Below the pieces are notes generated by a model, which saw only the letters and a list, made by a program, of their open reading frames with translations, was not told the DNA's origin and made no database searches. A stretch of 64,000 bases of DNA. It comes from a bacterium. Lineage in GTDB: Bacteria; Acidobacteriota; Thermoanaerobaculia; Multivoradales; JAHEKO01. Location: positions 62,001 through 126,000 of the forward strand of contig JAAENP010000364.1 in NCBI GenBank assembly GCA_024224155.1, read 5' to 3'. Below are positions 38,961 to 48,465 of the stretch, piece by piece (positions within the stretch are counted from its first letter, which is position 1; each line of letters starts with the position of its first letter). The position numbers and the translations under genes were made by a program.

Positions 38961-41087
38961 ATGACTGCCAAGCACGACTTTTCTACTCTCACCATCGCTG
39001 ACCTGCTCGAGGCCAGAGACGCCTACCACCGCCACACGACCCATCTCCCCACGATCGTCGGCACGGGTATCGGGCGCTACCTGATCCGTCGCGACGATCC
39101 GGACTTCAAAGAGCCGTCCACCGGGCGCGAGAAACCCAGAGACGAGGTCCGCACGCTCCAAAACTCGGACCTTACGTCCTGGTCCGACCCCTGCGTTCTG
39201 GTCTTCGTAAATAAGTGGAAAACACCGGCCGAGCTCCAAGACAAGCCCGAGCAGTACGTTCCATCGAGGCTCTACCTGCCCGACGATCGGGTGATTCCGA
39301 CCTGCGTCGTACTCGCCACGCCGGAGGCGGTTCCGGGCGAGGCGATTGCCGATATACATTTCGCGCCGCAGCTTCTGGGCGGCGGCTATCCGATCCTCTC
39401 CGAAGTGCAGGGCCAGACCCGGATGGGCTCGGTGGGCTGCCTGGTGACCGACGGACACAGCGTTTTTGCCCTCACCAGCCGGCACGTCGCCGGGCCCGAG
39501 AATCAGCCGTCCTACACCGTGATTCACGGCGAGCCCTATGAGGTCGGCGAGTCGAGAGAGCCCTCGGCCGCCCTGATCAAGTTCTCGAAGGCCTACCCGG
39601 GATGGCCCGGCTTTCGGACCCTGCTTCAGCTCGACGCCGGGCTCGTGCGCGTTCACAACCTCAACGAGTGGACCTCCCAGGTCTACGGAGTGGGCGAAAT
39701 CGGCCCGTTGGTGGATCTCGATCCGGACTCCTTCTCGCTCGACCTCGTCGGCCGCAACGCTAGGGCTTTCGGCGCGGTCTCCGGGTCGATGACCGGCCGG
39801 ATCTATGCCCTCTTCTATCGCTACCGCTCGCGCGCCGGGATCGATTTCGTTACCGACTTTCTGATCGGTCCGGCGGTGGCCGGCGGCTCGCTCGGAACTC
39901 ATAGGGGCGACTCGGGCACGCTCTGGTTCTTCGATCCTCCCGAGGACGACGGCAAGTACCGGCCCTTCGCCGTTCAATGGGGCAGCTCGAGCTTCGATCT
40001 GGCGGAGGAAGAGAGCACGTCGTTTGCCCTGGCGAGCAATTTGACGATCATCAGCCGCGAGCTGGGCGTGCGGCTGGTCTCCGACTGGGAGACCGGTCTC
40101 CCCGAAACTTGGGGAAAGCTCGGGCACTACGAGGTGGGTGCCAAGGCCTGCGACCTGGTCGCCCACCCCAAGCTCTACAAGCTGCTCCAGGAGAACAAGG
40201 AGCTGATCGGGCTTTCCGACGACGACCGCTTGACCAAGAAGTTCCCCAAGAGCAAACAAGCGGCCTTCATTGCGCTCGCCGACGTTCCCGACCTGTGGTG
40301 GAAAACCTATCGCGGCAAGGAAAAACCCAGCCACTTTGCCGACATGGACGAAGAGGGCCAGGGCGACTTCCAGGGCGAAACGCTCATGAGCAGGTACCTC
40401 GACGACCCCACGACCCTCGACCCGGCGACCTGGCTCGCCTTCTACCAGAGCATCGGCACCGAGCAGAAGTACCAGGGATCACTGCCGTTTCGCGTCCAGC
40501 AGTTCTACGAGGAGATGGTCGGTTTCGTTCGCGACCGAAAGATCGCCGAGTACGTGGCGGCGGCGGGTATCCTCGCCCACTACATCGGCGACGCCGCACA
40601 GCCGCTCCATACCTCGCGTCTTCATCACGGCCATAACGAGAGCGAGGCCGGCGTGCACGCGCAGTACGAAACCAGCATGGTCGAGCGATATCGCTCGGAG
40701 ATCGTCCAGAAGCTCAACGAGAGGCTCGAGGGTTGGCAGATCGCCTCGAGTTTCAGCGGCGGACGGGCGGCGGCTCGAGCGACGATCGATCTTGCGTACG
40801 ACGCCATCGATCTGTTATCTCCGGAGGAGATCATCGATTCCTACAACGCGGCGGGCGAGGGCCTGCGGCGAAACGAAGATCTCTGGAGAGACCTCGGAGA
40901 GGCGACGCTCGACATACTCGAGCTCGGGGCGTTCTATCTCGCAGAGATCTGGGAGAGCGCGTGGCTTGAGGGTGGAGGCAATCAGGTCGCGCAGGCCGAG
41001 CTCAAGAGAATCTCCAAGACCAGGCTCATGAGCCTCTACAAGAGGAAGACCTTCCTCGAATCGAAGTGGCTCGAAGAGATGGTCTAG
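38961..41087 (+). CDS. Trypsin-like protease fused to S1/P1-nuclease-like domain
   Basis: 708 residues from ATG 38961; an in-frame ATG at 38922 adds 13 residues and cannot be excluded. Residues ~135-375 are a chymotrypsin-fold protease: MGSVGCLVTDG, LTSRHVAG with H175, LLQLDAGL with D225 and HRGDSGT with S318. Residues ~381-640 carry the zinc-ligand pattern of the S1/P1 nuclease/phospholipase C fold: TWGKLGHYEV, ALADVPDLWW, SHFAD (H458) and LAHYIGDAAQPLH (H540, D544, H550). The order protease then nuclease suggests self-processing or joint destruction of protein and nucleic acid (or lipid). No signal peptide is visible, so both act in the cytoplasm unless released. Confidence 0.85.
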   Translation: MTAKHDFSTLTIADLLEARDAYHRHTTHLPTIVGTGIGRYLIRRDDPDFKEPSTGREKPRDEVRTLQNSDLTSWSDPCVLVFVNKWKTPAELQDKPEQYVPSRLYLPDDRVIPTCVVLATPEAVPGEAIADIHFAPQLLGGGYPILSEVQGQTRMGSVGCLVTDGHSVFALTSRHVAGPENQPSYTVIHGEPYEVGESREPSAALIKFSKAYPGWPGFRTLLQLDAGLVRVHNLNEWTSQVYGVGEIGPLVDLDPDSFSLDLVGRNARAFGAVSGSMTGRIYALFYRYRSRAGIDFVTDFLIGPAVAGGSLGTHRGDSGTLWFFDPPEDDGKYRPFAVQWGSSSFDLAEEESTSFALASNLTIISRELGVRLVSDWETGLPETWGKLGHYEVGAKACDLVAHPKLYKLLQENKELIGLSDDDRLTKKFPKSKQAAFIALADVPDLWWKTYRGKEKPSHFADMDEEGQGDFQGETLMSRYLDDPTTLDPATWLAFYQSIGTEQKYQGSLPFRVQQFYEEMVGFVRDRKIAEYVAAAGILAHYIGDAAQPLHTSRLHHGHNESEAGVHAQYETSMVERYRSEIVQKLNERLEGWQIASSFSGGRAAARATIDLAYDAIDLLSPEEIIDSYNAAGEGLRRNEDLWRDLGEATLDILELGAFYLAEIWESAWLEGGGNQVAQAELKRISKTRLMSLYKRKTFLESKWLEEMV

Positions 41088-41178
41088 ACCGGATACCGGT
41101 TCAGATCCTCGGGACCGGCCCCGGATGCGCATCCTACGCAACGCTCCCCGGATGGGAGGCGAGGGGAGAGGCCGACTG

Positions 41179-43938
41179 TCAGCTCGTCGGCCGCGGCACG
41201 ACCGCGTCGAACTGCGCAAGCGGCTCCTCCCAGTCCTTGCCGAGCCAGCTCCAGAGGGTCGCTGCCTCCTCTTCCTGGAGCCATTGGTTCCGCGCGGGCT
41301 TGCAGAGTGCACGGCTCGAGCGTTCCTTCTGATCGGCGGCAAAGACCAGATCGATCACGTCGAGTATCTCTGTGGTGTCGAGCGCGATCGGCTTGCTGGA
41401 TCGGTACCAGAGGTCGGGGTCGGAGACTTTGATCTTCTTCGGCATCTGCCAGTGCGTCCCGAAGGCGGTGCGCAAAGCGGTGGGCATGGGCAGATAGACG
41501 ATCTCGACTCGGGCGCCACCCCCCTGCTCTCCGTAGGCCTTGCCGACGTCTCTCAGAAGCTCCGCAATCAGCTTATTGGCCATCTTGGCCTTCGCCGCAC
41601 CCACAGCGCCGAGGCCACGGTCTTCTTTGTAGAGCGGGCTCGACAGACCGGAGGCCTCAGCCACCAGAATCTTGAGGTCCGGAAGCTCGTAGGCCTGCCC
41701 CTCGGCCTGTTCCAGCTCGGCCTTGAGAGCCAGGAGCAGGCTGACGACGCCACGGTTCTCGACGGCGCCGCCATCGGTCACCCAGTAGCGGTTCGCGGTC
41801 TTCCCGGACCCCACCTGCACCAGGGCGTTGGAAAAGACCGGCGGGAAATTCGCCGAGAGCGAAGCCGCGGTATTCAGGGGCACGTCGGCGTTCTTGACGA
41901 CCACGTATTCGAAGTCGAGCGGCCAGCCTCGGCCGCTCGCGGCAGGGCCGTTCCTCTTCGCCTCCTCGCAGGTCCGGTAGCGCTCACGCGTTCCCGTCAT
42001 CGAACCGACGTTGGTCAGAACCAGGCGACTTCCGGTCCGCCTCAGGGTGCCACACTTGTGTTTCGGCCGATCGGCCGCCACGCAATCACAGTCCGCCGAC
42101 ACCCCCTCTTCCCACGAGCCGGTGATGGCGGTGTTGAAGATCACTCCGAGCTCGTCGAGGCAACCCAGGTGCGTACACGCTCCGCCCGGGGCTGACGCGC
42201 CAAAGAACTTCCTTTCGAAGCTCTCGGTCAGAAGCTCTCCGAGCCGGGTCCCGGTTACCATGCGCCACTCGCCGACTCCGGAGAGCACCTGGTGAATGTA
42301 GCGCTCGGCCATTGCCTCACGAAAGCCGCACCAGTCCGCTGGGCTCCCTTCGAGAAGCTCGTCGCGGTGGCCGGCAAAGTAAGCCACTCCGGCGCTTCCG
42401 CCCGAAACGCTGCTCAACAGCACGACGCGCTCCAGAGCGTCTCGGCGGTGGAGCTCCCGCAGTACCTCGTACGCCCAAAGGGCGGCGCGCGTGCCGCCGC
42501 CCGAGGCCGCCACCGCAAAGGAGGTCTGTCCCTTCGGAGCCGATTCGAGGGCTCGAAGCAGCTCGAAAGAGCCCCCTTGGGTCTCGGCGGCCACAGCCTT
42601 GGCCCCGTACGCCGGCTCCTGACCGAGGTTGAACACCAGCCAACCACTGCCCACGATCACTGTGGCGACCACGAGGGCCGGAACGGCGGTATAGAGCCGG
42701 ACCTTCTCCTCGAGCGTATCGAGGCACACCGCGACGTTGTCCGCCTCCCGCCAATTCGCCGGCTCCGTACGCGCACGACCCACGAGCTGCCTGTGAATGC
42801 GCCTAAAAACCTCCAGGGGCTGGTAGCTCTCGAACTCCCACTCGTGGCCGCTGGTTTCGCTCGCCGGCCGAATCGCAATGAAGCGGCCCGCGCCATGAAT
42901 CTGCAGATGACCGGCGCTATGGACTTCATCTTCCTTCCCGTAGGGCAGCCGATGAGGATGCTCGTCCTCGCCCTTGTGAAGAAGGCCCAAGAGCACCTCC
43001 GCCAGTGCTCGCTGCCGCCAGTAATCATAGAGTCCGAAGATCAAGTAGAAGATGACGACCAGACCGACGATGATCGTCCACGATGCCTGGTCGAGTACCG
43101 TGGTCACATAGCTCACGCCGGCGATTCGAGCCGCGGCGAGAATGATCACAAGAAACGACACCGCTCCCGGCCAACCCACGAGAAACGCCTGCCGAAGCAG
43201 GATCTGGAAGTACTTGAGCCGGTCCTCGTAGTGGGCGGCCGCAAGCAGCGCCCAGGTCACGACGAGCGTGCTAATAGAAACCAGCTTGACGGCTCCGACC
43301 GGTGCGACCAGCAGTGAGAACGAAGGAAACAAGACCAGCAGAAGCGGTGACGTAAGCGGCACCAAAAGGAATGCGCGGAGAATCCGAACCGGGCGATTGG
43401 GCGGCTTCACCGACGGGGGCTTGACGTAGAGCTGAGTCTTCCCGAGGTGCGGAACGAAGCACTTACGGAACGTTTCTCGCAGGCCCTTGCGCGCGATCAG
43501 CCAATCGGCCCACCAGCGGCACGCCGGCATCCCGAGGGCAAGAACGAAGACCGCGAAAGGACCGAAGACGTGAAAGTACGGATCCGAAGACCACGCGCGG
43601 TTGCTGCCGCCGAGAGATAGCAGCCCGACCGCCACAACCAGGAGGACCACCAGAACCCACTGGATCTGCGGCATCAGTCGCTTTTTCAGCCAACGGCACG
43701 CCAGCACGTGCGCGGCGATGACGGCGGCACAGAAAAGGCCGAGCAGCCATCCGCGCGGGCGAAGAGCGCCGTAGGCCAGCGCCACCAGGAGCGGGATCGG
43801 AAGCCACAAAGCGAGGGGTGAATACCCCTCGAGGAACTTCCTTCGGTGAAGAGCGGTGTGGTCGATCCGGCTATGCCGCAGATCGAGCCAACGCAGGGCG
43901 GCATCGAGCTTCTTGGGAAACAAGTAGATGAAAGACAC
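41179..43938 (-). CDS. Multi-TM protein with C-terminal patatin-like phospholipase
   Basis: 919 residues from GTG 43938, with GGAGGAG 4 bases upstream. The N-terminal ~350 residues hold several hydrophobic segments (for example PLLVALAYGALRPRGWLLGL, WVLVVLLVVAVGLLSL and LLLVLFPSFSLLVAPV), and another lies near residue 430. The patatin domain follows: oxyanion GGGTRAALWAYE at ~477, nucleophile SGGSAG at ~512 and catalytic DGGAVENRG at ~721. It is likely a membrane-embedded phospholipase able to degrade the cell's own inner membrane when activated. Convergent with the protease-nuclease gene. Confidence 0.88.
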   Translation of the reverse strand: MSFIYLFPKKLDAALRWLDLRHSRIDHTALHRRKFLEGYSPLALWLPIPLLVALAYGALRPRGWLLGLFCAAVIAAHVLACRWLKKRLMPQIQWVLVVLLVVAVGLLSLGGSNRAWSSDPYFHVFGPFAVFVLALGMPACRWWADWLIARKGLRETFRKCFVPHLGKTQLYVKPPSVKPPNRPVRILRAFLLVPLTSPLLLVLFPSFSLLVAPVGAVKLVSISTLVVTWALLAAAHYEDRLKYFQILLRQAFLVGWPGAVSFLVIILAAARIAGVSYVTTVLDQASWTIIVGLVVIFYLIFGLYDYWRQRALAEVLLGLLHKGEDEHPHRLPYGKEDEVHSAGHLQIHGAGRFIAIRPASETSGHEWEFESYQPLEVFRRIHRQLVGRARTEPANWREADNVAVCLDTLEEKVRLYTAVPALVVATVIVGSGWLVFNLGQEPAYGAKAVAAETQGGSFELLRALESAPKGQTSFAVAASGGGTRAALWAYEVLRELHRRDALERVVLLSSVSGGSAGVAYFAGHRDELLEGSPADWCGFREAMAERYIHQVLSGVGEWRMVTGTRLGELLTESFERKFFGASAPGGACTHLGCLDELGVIFNTAITGSWEEGVSADCDCVAADRPKHKCGTLRRTGSRLVLTNVGSMTGTRERYRTCEEAKRNGPAASGRGWPLDFEYVVVKNADVPLNTAASLSANFPPVFSNALVQVGSGKTANRYWVTDGGAVENRGVVSLLLALKAELEQAEGQAYELPDLKILVAEASGLSSPLYKEDRGLGAVGAAKAKMANKLIAELLRDVGKAYGEQGGGARVEIVYLPMPTALRTAFGTHWQMPKKIKVSDPDLWYRSSKPIALDTTEILDVIDLVFAADQKERSSRALCKPARNQWLQEEEAATLWSWLGKDWEEPLAQFDAVVPRPTS

Positions 43939-44252
43939 GGCTCTCCTCCTTGATCAGAACGTGCTCTCTCTGGTCGGAAACCTCCTACGACTGCGAATCG
44001 GGGCTCACGCTTGCGCTCCGGAGCCAGCTCGAAAGCGGGTTTCCTCGTCCCACTCCCGGCGCTCCGATTCCGATGAAGCTCAACACGCTGACCTCCCCGA
44101 TTGCTGCCGCCAGTCTTTTCTCTGTAACACGATGACGAAGAAAGAGCACCACCCGAAAAGAGGGGCAAGGCGCACCTTGTCTAAAGTGCCCGAGTCCCTT
44201 ACGACCGGTCCCGAATCCGAATCTCCCGTAGCGCCCTCCGAGTGGGAGGCGA

Positions 44253-44405
44253 GTACCAGAGATCGAGGAATCGCTCAATCCCGGTCCCGACATCACGCAG
44301 GCCCAGACACGACAGGCCGTCGAGCAGGCCTTCGCCCTCTGGGCGGCCGAGACTCCGCTGAGCTTCACTCGCATCGGCGACGCATGCGGCTCGAGGATCT
44401 CGTGA
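44253..44405 (+). pseudogene. Matrixin-like metalloprotease fragment
   Basis: The frame reads VPEIEESLNPGPDITQAQTR, then QAVEQAFALWAAETPLSFTRIGD. This is the helix-strand pattern upstream of the zinc motif in matrixins (xQAFxLWxxxTPLxFTxxG). No HExxHxxGxxH follows and the frame stops at 44403. Fragment only. Confidence 0.35.
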
Positions 44406-44574
44406 AGCCAACCGCTCCACTCGCCCTCCTCGAGGCAGACGTACGAGGCGATGCGTCCAGCCGAGGACGACCGCGTGACAGGGTGAGCATCTCAACCACA
44501 ATGTATACAAGATTTACGCATTATTCGGAGGACCGATCACCTCGGCAGGTCGTCTATTAAGATCGGTTCACGCG

Positions 44575-44712
44575 TTCATGGGGCGTCCTACGCTCCGGCT
44601 TCCATTCAGCGGAAGCTGTCGGTATTCAGTGCCTTCTTCAGCTACTGCGAAGCGGCGAAAGGCAGTCCCGCGATCACCGATGGGCTTCGTTCGCGGACGC
44701 CAGGTGTGATGT
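44575..44712 (+). pseudogene. Tyrosine recombinase N-terminal fragment
   Basis: The frame reads SYAPASIQRKLSVFSAFFSY, then CEAAKGSPAI. This matches the SAM-like core-binding domain of XerC/phage integrases (yxPaTIxRrLsalsaFfxyl). Nothing resembling the catalytic R-HxRH-Y part follows. This is a likely relic of the element that brought in part of the island. Confidence 0.4.
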
Positions 44713-44744
44713 GGCTGAAACGGCGACCGATCTTGCCGTTGAGA

Positions 44745-44930
44745 GCCCGGGCCGAATCTCGGAGTCTCGCGCCGCCTCGAGAAGAGCCTCGGCGTCGACG
44801 CGGTCAGTCTTGTTACTGGGCGGGGCGGACGTCCGGCCCGGGGGGAGCAAGACCACTTTGTGCCACAGCTTCTGAAGCTGCCGAGCCCAAACGTGAGACG
44901 GTGAGGAGGCTTTCACGCACTCGGCTGTGC
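44745..44930 (-). mobile_element. IS110-family transposase internal fragment
   Basis: The minus-strand frame contains HVWARQLQKLWHKVVLLPPG, then SNKTDRVDAEALLEAARDSE and IRP. This is the well conserved central part of IS110 DEDD transposases (WAR.L...GH.V.LLPP, NKTDRxDAxALLEA). Sequence on both sides no longer matches. Orientation is opposite to the N-terminal fragment at 34651. Confidence 0.65.
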
Positions 44931-45040
44931 TGGGCCAAGTTGATTTGCCACGTCTTCGAGGTCGACCCGCTCCTGTGGCCGTTCTGCTGGGCCGAGATGA
45001 AGATCTTCGCCTTGATCCTCGTCGTCATCGTAGGTCCGCC
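44911..45040 (+). mobile_element. IS91-like transposase C-terminal fragment
   Basis: The frame reads RLSRTRLCWAKLICHVFEVD, then PLLWPFCWAEMKIFALI. It matches the conserved tail of IS91/IS801-type transposases (WAxLlxrvFEVDpLxCPxCGxxMkIxAxI), with the zinc-type CPxCG degraded to WPxCW. Relic only. Confidence 0.5.
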
Positions 45041-45315
45041 AAGTCGCCCCTATCGGTCATCAGTGGTTGCTCGCGCCAGCCTGACCTAGCTGGGCGCACA
45101 AGTCGACCCGATGCCGCGCCTCTGAGACCTCGGGCAGCTCGTGCGAGAAGCGGCGAGCAGGTCGTTAATTTGACGAGCACCTACTTTGGGAGCCGCTCTT
45201 CGAGCGCTTCCAGCTCGCACAGACAACTGCGCAAGCCGAGCGCTACCCGATCGGACACTCAGTAGAGGCGATGCTGATAACCGAATTCGTAGCCACTCAA
45301 CCAGGGGCGGGGGAT

Positions 45316-45344
45316 TTGGATGGCAGGGGCAAATATGTTAAGAA
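45316..45344 (+). promoter_or_regulatory. Candidate promoter, TTGGAT-17-TAAGAA with extended -10
   Basis: TTGGAT (45316-45321) and TAAGAA (45339-45344) are 17 bases apart, with TGT immediately before the -10. They lie 38 bases before the 45383 start. A near-identical arrangement precedes the 52874 gene, which raises confidence in both. Confidence 0.4.
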
Positions 45345-45382
45345 TTAGCTAAAGACCACAATCATCCACAGGGAGGAGCACC

Positions 45383-48300
45383 ATGGCGCGACTGCCCACG
45401 TCCAACGCTCTCGGGATTCTCGGTAATTCCAAACTCGGCGCGCTCTACGAGAAGGTCGAAGCGCTCGACCGCAACGTCGGCACGCAGGCCTTCGAGCTCG
45501 AGATCTCGGGTTTTGAGAAGGCGGGCTCGGTGTCGGTCTTCGACGAAGTGGTCGACGTGACCGGCAACGTGAGTCTGGAGCCGGTGTTGAAGATCCACGC
45601 CTCGAGCCAGAAGCTGAGCGACCTCTTCGGCAGCGGCGCCGAGTTCAAGGCGCCCACCGGCTCGAGCTTCGCCGACTTCGGACTTACGATCGGCGCGAAC
45701 GTCGGGGCCGAGGGGACGGCGTCGACCGGAGCCCTGAAGATCTCCGCCAAGGGCTCGGTCGAGACCGGGATCGACTACCGGCACCTGCTGCCGGTCAAGA
45801 CAAACACCAAGCGGCTGACGGCGTTCAACAACCTGCTCAAGACGACGCGCCCGCCGCAGCTCGTAGATCTCAGCAAGAACGTGAACAAAGGGGGTTTGGC
45901 CGACGGCGAGATCCACCGGCTGGACGCCACCCTGAACCTCGATTTCGGCCTGGACGCAGAGTTCGGCCACAGCTTCGCGCTAGACACGTCGATCGAGCTC
46001 TTCGACGGCCTGCCGTCGGCGAAGGTCACGGCCAGCGGCGAGATGGCGATCAAGGCCGCCTTGGGGCTGTCGCTGCACGAGCGCATGCTCCTGGCCATCG
46101 GCCGGTCGGATCGATGGGCGCGGGTGCGGCTTCAGCGCGAGCGCGAGCGGCGAATCGGCTTCAGCGCCATGATGGCGCTCCAGGCCGAGTATGACTTCGG
46201 CGGCGGCCTGGCAACGGTGCTCGAGCAGGCGCTGGGCCAATCGCCGATTCCGCGGCTGATCGACTCGCTGCGCGAAGTCGACGCCGTGGCCGCCGGTGAC
46301 TGGGAGACCATCAAGACGAGCCTGACCGGGGATGTGGCCGACGCTGTGGGCGAGTTCGTCAATGACACACACTGGAAGGAGTGGCTGGCGGGCTCGAACA
46401 AGGTGAAGGGCCTACTGGAGGCCAGCCGGGAGATCGTCGAGTTCTACGACAAGGAGGTCGAGCCCTTCGGGGCGAAGCTCGAGAGCTTCTGGGATCAGCT
46501 GCTCGGCAAGGCCGACCTGTCACCGGGCTCCAAGATCCGGACGGCTCTGAGCCGGCTCACCGGCCTCGACGATCCGGACCTGGAGATCGGCGACCTGGTC
46601 GATCTTTCGAGTGAGGCCGCCGAGGCGGTCGACCTGATCGAGACCCTGAGCGGCAAGAGCCTCGAGGAGCTCCTCTTGTCCTCGGACTCCGGCATTCGAA
46701 AGACCCTGGCCGATGTGGCCGGGCTCGCCAAGAAGGCCGAAGAGCTCTTCGACCTGGACAACAAGGTGATTGAGAAGATTCGGGCCTTCACCGAGCGCAC
46801 CGGGATCGCCGGCACCATCGACAAACTGCGCCAGGTGCAGACCAAGGAAGAGCTCGAAGCGGCCATCAGCGCTCGCCTGCGGAAGCTGATCGAGCGCCTG
46901 GCGGGCGAGGCTTGGGACAAGATCAGCGCGGCGGACCTGAAGAAGATCCAGAGCTGGGCGCAGAAGATCAAGAACCTCCTCGACGACGCCGAGGGGCTTC
47001 AGGCCGAGATCCTGCAGAAGATCCGAGAGATCCGCGGCGAGATTGGGTTTTCGCTGGGTCTGGAGATCTCGCGTGTTTCGACGAGCACGGCGCTCATCGA
47101 CGTGGACATCGACCTGGAAACGGAGAAGAAGTTCCGCAACAAGGTGGAGCAGAGGCTCAAGGGCGCCGAGGTGCGCAAGCTGCTTGACACCCTGGCCGAG
47201 CGGGTGAACGAGGAGAAGGCCGGGGCGCTGCCGTTCCGGCTGCGCGAATGCGCGTTCACCTCGCGCCGTGTGCGCACCAGCTCGATGTCGTTCGTCTTCA
47301 AGTTCCTCGGCCCGCTGGGCAAACTCCTCGGAAACCAAAAGGGCGTCAGCCGCCGAGTCGAGGAGGCGAACCTCCGGGTCCGCCAGGACGGCAAGAAGCT
47401 GTTCAGGTCGGCGACCTACAACGGCGGTTTTCAGCGCACCGAGATCTGGAACAAGACGACCAGCGAATCGGCCCTCTGGCTCGAGATTGAGGCGGCGGAC
47501 ACAACGAAAAGCATGCCGAGCCTGGAAGCGCCTTTCGAGAAAGAAACCTCCCGCACACTGCGCGCGACCTATTCGCGCGAGGACAACGAGACCACGGCCT
47601 CGGAGCTCGCGGCCCTCAAGCCCCGGCTCGAGAGCCTAGGCTTCGTCGGCGGTTCCGGTCTGGCCGACGTGCCCGCGCTCGCCCAGACGCGCCTGGCCTT
47701 CGACATTCGGCTGCCGGGCGCGGCGCTGAGCGAATTCTGCGCCGGCGTCGCCAGCGAATCGAGCTGGAATCGGAGCTACTTGGGTGCTTCTAGAAGCTGG
47801 TTCCACGATCAGCTGGTCGACAAGCGCTTCAAGGACTTGAACCTCGGCGACGTCTTGGCAACGGTCGTCAAGACAAACAAGTTCCTCGACAACTGGACGA
47901 AAGACATCAATGCCTTTGGCAAAGCGCTCAAGGGAGAGTGGGACATCCCCGTAGCTGGGCAGCAAGTCGAGATCCAGCCCATCCTGTCAGCCGCCGGCAC
48001 CAATCAGCCGAGATTTGCTCCCAACTTCGATCCGATTCTCCAGGTCTACCGGAGGCGCAAAGGCTTTAAGGCTGTCGGCAAGCTGCGGCTGGCCCTCGGT
48101 ACCGGCCCCACTCCCACACCGGCTGCCTATCGCGAGGCAACTCGCGCCAGCGCGAACGGCTGGCGAAAGGCCACGGCCTGCTCGGTCGAGTGGCCGACGC
48201 CGACCTTCGGCATGTGGCTCTTGATGACCCGGCTGGCGGAGTCCGACACGAGGCAGCTGCTGCGCCAGGCGACCGGGGTGGCCACGCTGCGCTGGAAGCA

Positions 48301-48385
48301 GTCCGACGACTGGAAGGGTCCCGTGACATGGCGCCTCGAGGAGGGCAAGGGAGTCACGCCTCCCGGGACTCTGGTGATCGGATAG
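45383..48385 (+). CDS. 1000-aa protein of unknown family with long helical middle
   Basis: GGGAGGAG lies 5 bases before the ATG. No signal peptide is seen. Residues ~35-230 are rich in alternating Ser/Gly/Ala beta-type sequence (NVSLEPVLKIHASSQKLS, GLTIGANVGAEGTAS). Residues ~330-620 are helical with strong coiled-coil character (DLIETLSGKSLEELLL, KKAEELFDLDNKVIEKIRAF, LDDAEGLQAEILQKIREIRGE). The C-terminal ~380 residues are mixed and contain a Trp-rich end. I recognise no enzyme motif. It has its own promoter-like element and converges with the TIR/patatin operon, 80 bases apart. It could be a scaffold, a large toxin or an envelope-spanning protein; unresolved. Confidence 0.8.
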   Translation: MARLPTSNALGILGNSKLGALYEKVEALDRNVGTQAFELEISGFEKAGSVSVFDEVVDVTGNVSLEPVLKIHASSQKLSDLFGSGAEFKAPTGSSFADFGLTIGANVGAEGTASTGALKISAKGSVETGIDYRHLLPVKTNTKRLTAFNNLLKTTRPPQLVDLSKNVNKGGLADGEIHRLDATLNLDFGLDAEFGHSFALDTSIELFDGLPSAKVTASGEMAIKAALGLSLHERMLLAIGRSDRWARVRLQRERERRIGFSAMMALQAEYDFGGGLATVLEQALGQSPIPRLIDSLREVDAVAAGDWETIKTSLTGDVADAVGEFVNDTHWKEWLAGSNKVKGLLEASREIVEFYDKEVEPFGAKLESFWDQLLGKADLSPGSKIRTALSRLTGLDDPDLEIGDLVDLSSEAAEAVDLIETLSGKSLEELLLSSDSGIRKTLADVAGLAKKAEELFDLDNKVIEKIRAFTERTGIAGTIDKLRQVQTKEELEAAISARLRKLIERLAGEAWDKISAADLKKIQSWAQKIKNLLDDAEGLQAEILQKIREIRGEIGFSLGLEISRVSTSTALIDVDIDLETEKKFRNKVEQRLKGAEVRKLLDTLAERVNEEKAGALPFRLRECAFTSRRVRTSSMSFVFKFLGPLGKLLGNQKGVSRRVEEANLRVRQDGKKLFRSATYNGGFQRTEIWNKTTSESALWLEIEAADTTKSMPSLEAPFEKETSRTLRATYSREDNETTASELAALKPRLESLGFVGGSGLADVPALAQTRLAFDIRLPGAALSEFCAGVASESSWNRSYLGASRSWFHDQLVDKRFKDLNLGDVLATVVKTNKFLDNWTKDINAFGKALKGEWDIPVAGQQVEIQPILSAAGTNQPRFAPNFDPILQVYRRRKGFKAVGKLRLALGTGPTPTPAAYREATRASANGWRKATACSVEWPTPTFGMWLLMTRLAESDTRQLLRQATGVATLRWKQSDDWKGPVTWRLEEGKGVTPPGTLVIG

Positions 48386-48465
48386 GAGGGCGGAAACTTC
48401 CCCGTTTACCTAGGCAGCGCGCATCCCTTCCCGGACGGCGTCCCAGGCGAGATTGAGCGTTCGAG

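Larger units (their letters stand above)
43939..45382. other. Gene-free graveyard of decayed mobile and other fragments
   Basis: 1.44 kb without an intact gene. Short family-like fragments are visible in several frames: matrixin-like (44253-44405 +), tyrosine-recombinase-like (44575-44712 +), IS110 (44745-44930 -) and IS91-like (44911-45040 +). Around 44070 a short frame starting MKLNTLTSPIAAASLFS could be the remains of a signal peptide. The rest (45041-45315) shows nothing I can name. Confidence 0.55.

Noticed and set aside
43928-44560. 210-codon plus-strand frame upstream of the graveyard
   Set aside because: Arg/Ser-rich with no motif; the matrixin-like fragment lies in another frame of the same DNA.
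48386-48465. Terminator search between the convergent 45383 and 48466 genes
   Set aside because: No stable GC hairpin with T-run was found.
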